Of a stretch of DNA of 64,000 nucleotides, positions 35,187-47,100 are shown piece after piece (position 1 is the stretch's first letter; every line of letters starts with the position of its first letter). The position numbers and the translations under genes were made by a program. The DNA is taken from assembly GCA_963576565.1 (NCBI GenBank), contig OY755038.1, forward strand, positions 14,702,087 to 14,766,086, in the 5' to 3' direction. The stretch is from Aspidapion aeneum. Taxonomy: Eukaryota > Arthropoda > Insecta > Coleoptera > Brentidae. Under the pieces are notes generated by a model. That model was not told the origin of the DNA. It searched no databases and saw only the letters and a program-made list of their open reading frames with translations.

Positions 35187-38100
35187 TACAGACAGACAGA
35201 CAGACAGACAGACGGCGCAACAAAAAAGTTTCAAAATCATCTGAAACGCAAAGATATATAAAAATTTTTGAAATCGGAGCAACTTTTTTTTTCTTGAAAA
35301 AATTAGGATCACCAAAGCTCACACTACTATAGTATAGTATATGTGTGAGCTAAAAACTTAGAGGTTGATAAATAAATAAGAAAATAGCGTTATAAAAAAA
35401 CTGGACAATGACCTAAAATGAAAGGTTCCAGATAGCAACAAAAAAATTACCGGTTTGCACTAAATAAATCCAAGCTTCTATCCGCCTTACTGCTTTATTT
35501 TTTGCTCAAGTTAATCTAGATAATTACATATGCCCTTACTTGGTAAAATAAATTGTCCGGGGATTTTCGAGCAAATTTCATGCTTCTGAGTTCTGTCTTT
35601 CTTGAGGCGGAAAATAAATAAGACGGAAATCGTGTCGTGCAATCATATACAGAACAGAAGTTTCTCAAACGTTTGTTGGATTTGAAAGTGTTTAAGTCTA
35701 GAAATTTTTTCGGTTCGGTTCGGTTTTTGATGAGTGCACGGTAAAAAAATTGTCTTAGATCAAAGCAAATTGCTTTGAAGTAAAATAATTTGTGCTTTCC
35801 TATTCACCAAGAGAATGTTTTCTTAATATAGCACAAAAAATGTTTTGTCTCTTTATTTTAATGCGAAACAGAAATTGTTTTATAAATTGATGAATATATG
35901 AAGACAATTTCCTTTGTTACAAAATGAAGTATACTGAAACCAAACAATACTACTACTATGTCGGTTTAGAACGTTTTTCTACGTTGTCCAACGCCTATTC
36001 TCCACCTCCTTCGATCCTGACAGTCATCTTCCGTCAGGTTTTTTGACTCATTGATCTTTGGATTGACTGTTGCCATTCCAGTTTAGGACGCCCTCTTTTT
36101 TTGGTTGCCATTCTAGGACCTGCTTTGGTAATCTTTCGTCGCTCATTCGTTATACATGGCCGTACCATATCAGTTGCCTTTTAGTGATGTCATCCGTTAT
36201 GCTTCCCTCGATTCCCATTCTTTCTTTTATGATCTCATTTCTTATATGATTCTGTTGCTTTGTATTTTTTTATTACGCGACATGTCTCTATTCCATACAA
36301 AACAATTAAAGAAGAAAAATAAAGTCTCATTTCAAGATTAAACGCTGCGTTGAACTAAAAAGAAATTTTTTAATTGAAAACAAATTGTTTTAAATTTGAA
36401 GGAAGTTCACGAGGTATAAAGTCTTAACAAAAAGTTTTACGGGCAAGACCCCAGAGCTAAAGGTAGCTACGGGGACGCGTTTCCGCCTCATTAGGCTCCT
36501 TCCAATTTATGGTTATGCTCGGGCTGAATGAAGCCTAATGAGGCAGAAACGCGTCCCCGTAGCTACCTTTACCTCTGAGGTCTTGCCCGTGAAACTTTTT
36601 GTTAAGACTTTATACCTCGTGAACATCCTTCAAATTTAAAAAAATCCAGGGCTCAGGCTGTTTCCTGGGAGCAGATTATATCTGTCTCCGTCGCGACGTC
36701 AAAATTAGCCTCAAAATTGAGGCAACCCTGACCGAAGCTGCAAATTGACAGTTGGTCTCTCCTCAGTAAACACCATATTTCATATTTCCTTTTCAGTTAC
36801 CCACATCATCATTTCATCTCCTTCCATTTTATGGTTATGCTCGGGCTGAATGAAGCCTAATGAGGCAGAAACGCGTCCCCGTATCTACCTTTACCTCTGA
36901 GGTCTTGCCCGTGAAACTTTTTGTTAAGACTTTATACCTCGTGAACTTCCTTCAAATTTAAAAAAATCCAGGGCTCAGGCGGTTTTCTGGGAGCAGATTA
37001 TATCTGTCTCCGTCGCGACGTCAAAATTAGCCTCAAAACCGAGGCAACCCTGACCGAAGCTGCAAATTGACAGTTGGTCTCTCCTCAGTAAACACCATAT
37101 TTCATATTTCCTTTTCAGTTACCCACATCATCATTTCATCTCCTTCCATTTTATGGTTATGCTCGGGCTGAATGAAGCCTAATGAGGCAGAAACGCGTCC
37201 CCGTAGCTACCTTTACCTCTGAGGTCTTGCCCGTGAAACTTTTTGTTAACAAATTGTTTTAAGGTAAAACAATTTATTCAAGAAAAGTACGTGTTTACAT
37301 TGTAGACAACTTACTTTCTTACTGTGTGCGCAATCCCACCATGGGAATTTGTGAGTTGGAGTTATCTTCCCCTAAATTCTTCTCCAATACCAACTCAATA
37401 ATCCCCAGCTTTTTTAATTATTTTAATTTTCTTTTGGTGTTCAGTTCTCTTAGATCGATTTTGGCTTGTTATAAAAAAGCTTGTTATAATGAAGCTTGTT
37501 TTTATAATAACTTGCATTAAAAAAAAATCACTTTTGTTTTAGGTTTTTAGTATAATATGGATAATATATTTTAATTTCAATAAATATTTTAGCTCACACA
37601 TATACATCTGGAAGTGCTGTCACATTGCAGAGCCAGTTGAACATCTTAGGAGTCACTGCAGAGACCAACATGTCTTGGCACAGTCACGTGGCAGATATAG
37701 CTAAAAGGGCGTCCCAAAAGCTTGGGGTGCTATTTCGTACAAGACATCTGTATACACCAAGCCAACTGCTGACACTCTACAAAGCCCAGATTCGACCAAC
37801 TATGGAGTACTGCTCACATATATGGAGTGCGGCACCCAAACATACCTTAATGCTTTTGAACACCGTGCAAAAACGAGCTATCAAGCTGATCAATGACCCC
37901 GCACTTACCCGTAGTTTGGATAGTCTCGAACATCGAAGAACTGTGGGCGATCTATCTCTCTTCTACAGGTATTATCACGGAAAATGCTCTGAAGAGTTGG
38001 CACGTATGATCCCCCCGGGAGTAGCACCTACTAGGCGAACACGTCAAACAGACGGTAACCATCAATTTACTGTCAAAATAGAGACACCAAGAACCTCATT

Positions 38101-41100
38101 ATATCAGAATTCATATCTCTGGAGAACAGCATCGCTGTGGAATAAACTCCCTGCGACAGTTTTCCCTGCAGGTTACAACCTGAACCGTTTCAAAACCAAC
38201 ACACACCAACATTTCCGCGCACTGGCCGCTTCTCGAGCGTGATAGGGACCTCCTTGCGAGTGCGCTTAACCGTAAAAAAAAAAAAAAAAAAAAAAACTAT
38301 ACTATAGTAGTGTGAGCTATGGTGATCCTAATTTTTTCGAGAAAAAAAAAGTTGCTCCGATTTTAAAATTTTTTATATATCTTTGCGTTTCAGATGATTT
38401 TGAAACTTTTTTGTCGCGCCGTCTGTCTGTCTGTAACGACCAACGCGCATAACTCAAAAACCGCTTGGCCGATTTTAATGAAGTTTGGTATCTAGGCTGG
38501 GTCTTGGGTCGAGATGGTCCCATTTAGAAATGAACAAAATCCACCGAACACAAGCCAAATAAAAGGGTGGGGGAAGATTAAAAAAATTAGAGTTTATGTG
38601 AAAATACGGCGTGTGTGACATCAAACGAAAGGTAATTGAGTATGGAGTTAAACAAAATACATTTTACTTTTTATTTCTTTAAAAAGGGTGGGGGTAGATT
38701 TCAAAAATTAGAGTTTACGTGAAAATATGGCGTGTGTGATATCAAACGAAAGGTAATTGAGTCCGGAGTTAAACAAAATACAGTTTAGTTTTTGTTTTTT
38801 TAAGGGTGGGGGTAGATTTCAAAAATTTAAGCCGAAACATGGCTTGTGTGGTATCAAACAAAAGGTAATTTAGTCTGGAGTTGAATAAGATATATTTCAG
38901 GTTTTAGTTTTATTAGCTCGCACATACACTATAACTATAGTACCTAGTGTGAGCTTAGGGGCCCATATATTGGCAGAGTATTTTTTTACATAGTACTGTT
39001 TGAAGCAGACAGAATGTACTAGAGCTGTAAAAAATTAGATTATAGTTTTTTAAAGAAAAAAAAAACAAAACACCTACAAAAAGTTCTAAATAAGACTAGA
39101 ATTTTTTTTTGTGGGAGTTCAATCAAATTAGTAAATAGTAAAAATTTATTTGTGTTTTACATATAACAATGTTTACACAAGTCAGTTTTTTTCTTTATCT
39201 CTCTAAATAGTAAGTATTGCACCTTACCGTGCTCTTTTTTGGAGCCCTTAAAAATGGTGTAATCAGATTTTTGCTATACCCCGTGGTTTCGCTAATACAG
39301 GGAGTTTTTGAAAAAATTGCATTTTAATTACTTCCTTGTATCTCGCTCATTTTGCAAGATATTTTTATTCTGTAAAAACATTTCTATGGCAACTTTTTTA
39401 GAGCAAAATAATGACGTTGTCAATTTTTTAAAATCTTGTTTAGTTTTTGAGATATGGTATTTATCATAAAAAAATTAAATACGGACCTGGATTTTTTTTA
39501 TTACTATTTTGATTGGTTCCATGCTATTATTACCCTAAAATGATAAAACTTTAATATTTTTTTGATTTAAGATTAAAAAAAACTATTTAATATTTGAAAA
39601 AAAAAATTATAGTCCGAACCTGGAAATTTCCAACGTAATTATAAATTAAAACTTGCAAGACACACTAGTTGAGAGATTTTTAGTTTATCTGTTTTGTAAA
39701 GTAATGATAATTAAAAGATTTATAAATAAAGTAAAAACGTTAAAAAGTTACAAAAATAATATCATACTAATTATTTGATGGTAGCACAGCAGGTCGTGAA
39801 ATTTACAAAACAAAAGCATGGAATTGACATTGTCATTTTACTTGTCATTTTTGTGAATGGCTTACAATTATTTTAAACTGGCTAGAAATCGACCATATCC
39901 AGATTTTGAAAAATGTGATATGATTGACTGTTAGCCCACGGATAGAAAAACGTTAAAGGCAATGAATGGACTGTAAATATTATTAATTAATGATATCGCG
40001 AGCAAACATAAATATATTGATATGATTTTACGAAATAATCAAAATGTCCATAGGTAAAGTGGTTGAAACCACACAACGGTAATCAAAGACAAGCACTCAC
40101 CTCCTCGTTACCAGGGGCCCCCGAATGGATCTAATGATGTCACCACGTAGCTGAAGGGTTGAAGTTTCTAGTTCTATGCTTCAGTACACAAAAATCGAGC
40201 ACTTTCAGGTGTAGATATTTGAAAATAGTTGGAGAACGAAATTAACACGCCTTTTTCTCTTGGCGATTGACAAATGATCTCTCCGGTTGTTGGTGCGCAT
40301 GTCCAAATACGCTGAATGCGCTTTGCCTTTCATACAGTTGTGTGTTTTAAAAAATATATATAAACAACCGCGAAATTTAGCGGGAGCTAACATAACTGCC
40401 CTCCAAAACACACAAATTTAGAATCTCAACCGGACAGATATAGATATAAGAAAAAGAATCGACCGATAAATATAAATGAATGAAAATAGATAAGTATCGT
40501 AAGTTTATTTAGAGATAACGAAATCCCGAAAAAAGCAAAACAAACAAATAAAAAATTCAAAAAAAAAAAATAAAAACCTATTGTAATACCCGGTAAAAGG
40601 TAGAAAATTAAAATTACTTTTAATTTGGCAAGAGGCACAGTTTTACAACTGGCCGCTTATAAACACCGGTAACCGTTTTTACCGTCGCAACACGCACCTG
40701 ACCGTCCCCGCCGGGATGCAGTTCGATGACCCGACCGACCGGCCATTTCAAAGGCGTTTGAATGTGATCACTTGTTATGATAACCAAATCATTTAATTTG
40801 ATATTTGGGGACAAATCAGCCCACTTGTGTCGCTGTTGTAGCGTATGCAAATACTCTATAGAATACCGTTTCCAAAAATCATTATGTAGTTTTTGGATTA
40901 GTTGCCATCTCGAGAGCCGATTTAGGGGAACCTCGGACAAATCTGACTCCGGAATTTCAGAGTTGAGGGGTTCAAGTGTCAAAAAATGCCCAGGGGTAAG
41001 AGGTTGAAGATCGTGTGGGTCTGAAGAGGCAGGAGATAAAGGGCGACTATTAAGTACGGCTTCTATGCGACAGGTAAGGGTGGACATCTCCATGATAGAC

Positions 41101-44100
41101 AACTTCTGGTCGCCGACAACTCGAACAAAGTGAGTTTTAAAACTTTTGACGCCAGCTTCTGCCAGGCCATTGAAATGTGGACTGAGAGGAGGTCCCAGAT
41201 GCCAACGAATAGAAAGTCTGGTGGCAGCACTTCTTGCGTAATCCAGTAATTGGTTACGAAACCCTATAAAATTACTGCCTTGATCTGACCAGCATTGCGT
41301 CACGCTTCCGCGTCTAGAAATGAATCGATGGAATGCACCTACGAACCCTTCGGTGGACAGTTCCATGGTTAATTCCAAATGCACGCAATGTGTGGCCGTA
41401 CAGACAAACACACAGACATACGATTTGAAAGCTCTACAACCACGGTAACGATGAGGAATCACAAAGAAAGGTCCACAAAAGTCGATAGCTACACTCGAAA
41501 AAGGTTTAAGCTGATTGATTCGATGAGCGGGAAGTGAACTCATTATGGGCGGTCTATAGGGTTTAGGGTTGATTCTAAAACATTGCAAGCACTTGGATAT
41601 GGTTCTTTGAATTGCCCGTCTGGCCGATAATATCCAAAATTGCTGTAAAAGCAGATTATGTAATGTTTTAAACCCAGGATGAAGATATTGTCGATGAGCG
41701 GACTCGATAAGAAGTGTAGTTAAACGATGGTCACTCGAAAGTAAGACGGGGTGTTTTGCAGAATAAGACAAAAGGTCAGATTTTTGTAATCTGCCACCGA
41801 CTCTAATGATATTATTCTCATCAAGAAAAGGTGAAAGTTTTCGCAAAGGTTTCGGTATTGGTTTATCCTTAGATAACGCAGAAAAAAGCTCAGAAAAACA
41901 AGAACCTTGAACGCGTTTGATAAGAAGGTGTAACGCACTTTGCATCTCACCGGTGGTAGGAAAAACAATATTCTCAAAAATAACTTTTTGGTCCGGCGGC
42001 TTAGTGGGTTTTTGATAGGAATGGTTTTGAAAAAGGTTAACTATTCGGAGGACATAACAAATGATACGTTGAATTTTGGATATAGATGAATATTTGATAA
42101 GAAGCTGATCTAAGAAGTTGACATCAATTATCGCATTGCAACAGACTTTTGGCTTTTCCTCCAGATTAATATCTCCGAAATCAATCGGCATTTTTGGTTT
42201 ATGAAAATCGGGCCATTCGTTTTTGGGAGACCACAAAAACGACGGTGCGTTCCACCACATGTCATGTGACATGAGCTGTGAAGGGGTGGCCCCTCGTGAC
42301 GCAATATCGGCTGCATTCAAAGCAGAAGGAATGTAGCGCCACGAGTTTGAGGGGATGATTTCTTGGATTCTACTGACGCGATTTCCAACAAAGGTTTGCC
42401 AGCGATTAGGAGGGGATGAAAGCCAGTGCAATACGACTTGCGAATCGCAGAAAGTAACGATATTTGTAAAAGTTATTTTTCCTTCATAGCTAGATAAAAC
42501 GAAGTCAATTAATTCGCTTAAAAGAAATGCGCCTAGGAGTTCTAGCCTAGCCAAAGTTTGTGACTTTATAGGCGCGACCCTAGATTTTGCAGATATGAGA
42601 GAAACAGATATATTGTTTTCCTCTTCTACACGAAAATATACGACGCCTGCGTAGCCTCGAATTGAAGCGTCACAGAAGCCGATGATTTGACAGGTATTGG
42701 TTTTTGACAGTTTGATTTGTCGGGGTAATTGAAAATTGGAAAGAAGCGGGAATTCAGAACGAAGTTTGTTCCAAGAGTCGATGATAGAAGAATCTGGTTC
42801 TTCGTCCCAGCCTACTTTCGATATCCACAACTGTTGCAAAATAAATTTTGCTTGTAGCAACAAGGGACAAAGAAAACCTAAGGGGTCGAAGATTGTTCCT
42901 ATGATAGATAAAATAGAACGTTTGGTTGGGGGTTTTTCCTTCATTCGGCATTGATAAGAAAAAAGGTCGTTTTTTGGATGCCATTGAAGTCCTAAAACTT
43001 TGATAAAGTGGGGTTCCTCCTTGTCGAAAGAGAGAGGCATTTGACGATCGGACTCTGGCAATGTTGCCAATAACTCAGGACAATTGCTTGCCCATTTTTT
43101 AAGTTCAAATCCTCCCGACTTCAACAAATCATTGAGTTCTGTTTGAAGGGAGAGAGCTTCAGAAAGCGAAGGGCTAGTTCCCAAGATATCGTCGATATAG
43201 ATTGACGTTTTTAGAACAGTACTAGCCATAGGAAAACGTTCCTTTTCTCTCTCTGCCAGCTCATTTAAGGTACGCATGGCTAGAAAAGGTGAGCATGTCA
43301 TGCCAAAAGTGACAGTAGAAAGTTCCCACACTGAAAGTGGGTCCTGTGGAGAAAACCTCCACAATATCCTTTGATAAGGACGGTGACAAGGATTGATAAG
43401 GACTTGACGGAACATCTGTTTGATATCAGCAATGTAGGCAATAGGATTAAGACGAAATGTAAGGATTAAAGAAGCAATATCTTTTTGAAGTTTCGGTCCA
43501 GATAACAATGTGTCATTGAGACTAATATTTTTTGGGGTGACTGCTGAACAATCCCAGACCACCCTTAATTTTGTACTCAAGCTTTCCGGCTTTAAAACGC
43601 AATGATGTGCTAAAAAACACGATACGTCGACCTTTGGTTGACTAGATAAAACCAAACTCATATGATTAGAATCGATATAGTCTTGCATGAAATTTGAATA
43701 GGCAGTGTACAGATCAGGATTTTTGATTAATCTATTTTCTAGAAGTAAAAATCTACGATAAGCTTGCGGATAAGTATTTCCTAGGTCAGGGTTTATTTTG
43801 TCTTTAAACGGAAGATCTACCATGAATCTACCGCTCGGTTGCCGTACTACACTAGCAGTAAAAATTGATTCTGCCTGTTTTTCTTCCTTTGATAAGATTT
43901 GTTTTTTAGGCAAATGTTCGATTTCCCAAAACCTAGGGAGAATGACCTCTAAAGGAGGTGAATGACTCGTTAAAAAACAACTGGTTCGTTCCGTAAGACT
44001 ACCTACTTCGTCAACCTTTCCCATGACGACCCAGCCAAAGATAGTTTCAAGGGCTGAAGGCTGCCCTACCTGTCCAAGGACCCTGCCCTCCTTGAAAATC

Positions 44101-47100
44101 TGTGCGAATAGCTCGCAACCAATAACCAGGTCCACAGGTCTAGATTTGAAATAAGATGGGTCGGCAAGTTTAAGGTTTCCCAAGTGTTTCCACTGATTAT
44201 CGTTCAAGGAGAATGTAGGCATATTGGAACATAGTTGTGGAACAACAATTGCTTCGAAATTAAGTAAAGGAGTGACATGTCCTTGTGGCTTAATGTGACA
44301 TTGAACGAGCCCTTTGGAAGTAAAAGAAGACATCTGATTTAATCCGAATATTTCAGTGGTGTAACTTCGCCTAGGAAGATTAAGACGCTGAATACACTTT
44401 TCACTGATGAATCCAGTCTGTGATCCAGAATCAAGCAGTGCCCTTACAGGTTGAAAATTTCCGCAACCGTCCATAACATCTATTATGGCGGTGCATAAAA
44501 GAAAGGTACCTGAAGGTCCTGAGGCATTTAATGACACATGAAGATTATTGACTGGTGGTGTGTGAATGACAGGACTAGTATCTTGGCTTCCAGACGCTTG
44601 ATTAGTTTCTAAGATATGAGTTAAAGTGTGGTGCCTTTTACTATTGCAAGTCCTGCATGAATATTTTGATTTGCACGTATCTACATCATGCAAGGGATGA
44701 AAACACGCTAAACATAATTTTTTCTGTTTGACGAAAGATAGGCGATCGATAGGTGAGAGATCAAGAAATGTTTGACATTTCGAAAGCACGTGACCTTGAT
44801 TACATCGGAAACATTTTATTCCCGTACTCGAATTAGTTGAGGTGCCAGCCAGTCCTATAAAAGGCGAGTTGGATGATTTATAGGTAGGCTTTTGCCCAAA
44901 CTGATTTCGCATAGAATTTGAATTTTGATAGGTAGGCTTTTGCCCAGACTGATTCTGCATAGAATTTGATTTTTGATAGATAGGCACCTTTTTGGGTGCT
45001 GTTGATTGAGGAAGTGATTCCAAAACTTTACATCTTTTTTCTAGAAATTGAAAAAGTGACTGAAAAGTGGGAATTTCGGTATTAGTATTGGCGTGACTCA
45101 TTTCGAAATTTGAACGCGTTGGAATATCCAATTTTTCTAATAAAATGAAAAAAATAATAAAGTCCCAACTGTCAACGTCAAAGCTAAGTGATTTTAAAAT
45201 TTCTAGGGATTCAGAAAAGGTGTCAATTAAATTACGCAATTCTTTAGCTGACTCGTTTTTTAAGGTGGAGTTCATAATTGAGCTCAAAGCATCATTTGCG
45301 AGGTCTCGCTTGTTTTGATATCTATTGACTAATTTGTCGTAAGCAATTTTATAATTTTGATCAGATAAGCTAATCCCTGATATCAATTTTAAAGGCTCAT
45401 CCTCGAGATATGAAAATAAATATTGAAGTTTTCGAACGTTACTTAGACTTTGATTTTGATCTATAATGTTATTAAAAAGATCGAAAAAGCTTGGCCATAA
45501 TTTTTTATCACCTCGAAATATGGGAATACCTAACTCTTTGAGTTTTGGAGTTTCGTTTTGTCGAACATATGATCCCGAAAAGGATGGGGCCTCAACCGGA
45601 AATATTTTAGAGTAAACCCCCTTACACGCATAAAAATATTTACGAGCTTCTGAAAGGATCGCATCCTGCGTTTTAAATTCCTCATCGTCCGAGTCGTCTA
45701 GCAACATAATGACGTCATTATGTGCCAGCATGCATTTATCGAAGGTTTCATCCAAATCGGCATACCTCACTTGAAACTCGTTTCTCGCTCTTTCATCTTT
45801 TTCCGCAGTCTGCGACAACACATAACACTCGGTGATCGCAGATAAAAAACCCTTGCGTTTTTGTACGGCTTTTTTGACAGACATGATTTTACCTTTGAAA
45901 TGACGAAATTGTCGGTAAATATACAATTAACGCTAAATTAATGCTTCTGAAATAGAAAAATGACGAATTGTCGAAAATATGCACTAATTTATCGCCAATT
46001 GATAAAAATTGTTTTAAATATCGAAATGATATGATACACCACTGAACTTTTGTTTTGTTTTGTTTTGATTCCTACTCGATTTGTTTACACCACGCGGAGT
46101 AGACCCGTTACCATGGCAGCGGACCAAAAACACGTACTGCGCCGGCTACTTTCTCCGGTCGACGTTTGCTGCGAAAAAATTCAAGGCCGCCGTCTTATTG
46201 CAAATAATTTATTACTACCGTCGTATGGATTTATTATTTAAAATAATTCGGCTCGAACGGAACACTTTTATGTTAGCCCACGGATAGAAAAACGTTAAAG
46301 GCAATGAATGGACTGTAAATATTATTAATTAATGATATCGCGAGCAAACATAAATATATTGATATGATTTTACGAAATAATCAAAATGTCCATAGGTAAA
46401 GTGGTTGAAACCACACAACGGTAATCAAAGACAAGCACTCACCTCCTTTGCAATCAAGTTCTCCTCGTTACCAGGGGCCCCCGAATGGATCTAATGATGT
46501 CACCACGTAGCTGAAGGGTTGAAGTTTCTAGTTCTATGCTTCAGTACACAAAAATCGAGCACTTTCAGGTGTAGATATTTGAAAATAGTTGGAGAACGAA
46601 ATTAACACGCCTTTTTCTCTTGGCGATTGACAAATGATCTCTCCGGTTGTTGGTGCGCATGTCCAAATACGCTGAATGCGCTTTGCCTTTCATACAGTTG
46701 TGTGTTTTAAAAAATATATATAAACAACCGCGAAATTTAGCGGGAGCTAACATTGACTGCTTCATTCAAGCAACAAAATCCCAATATTTAAATGGCAGAA
46801 ATATTTTTATGCAAAATGCGTTAAGAAAAATTACTCAAAAATGCCAACAATGTCTTACACATAATAGTAATCAGAAAAATTAGTTATTTCTTGTAATTTA
46901 TTTTTTTTTTGTATTTTTCGTAGATTTTATTTCAAATAAATCTGTAAATTAACGTAAAACCATTTTAATATGCTAAGTATCAAAACAGTTAAACTAAATA
47001 TTGTTTAACCAGCAATTTTTAATTTATATTTATGTTGGAAATATCCAGGTTCGGCATAATTTTTTTTTTTAAATATTAAATATTTTTTTTTTACCTTAAA

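Larger units (their letters stand above)
37591..38987 (+). mobile_element. Hairpin-ended element, copy 4, split by a LINE
   Basis: The left palindrome half AGCTCACACATATAC (37591-37605) is separated from the other half (ACTATACTATAGTAGTGTGA, from 38296) by a LINE 3' end. The rest runs to GGCAGAGTATTTTTTT at 38987. Confidence 0.75.
39929..46752 (-). mobile_element. BEL/Pao LTR retrotransposon, near complete
   Basis: 6,824 bases: LTRs at 39929-40392 and 46271-46752 bounded by TGTTAGC/GCTAACA, target duplication TTGAC on both sides (39924-39928, 46753-46757), one long gag-pol frame on the minus strand. LTRs appear identical except for an 18-base segment (TTTGCAATCAAGTTCTCC) present only in the right, 5' copy. 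This points to recent insertion. Confidence 0.95.

Noticed and set aside
35039..35332. Open frames with QTDRQTDRQ or SVCLSVCLS repeats
   Set aside because: Translation of a CAGA microsatellite inside a hairpin-ended element; the same shadow appears at the other copies.
46050..46287. Small plus-strand frames upstream of the BEL gag start
   Set aside because: They lie in the antisense of the BEL leader and LTR and have no domain.
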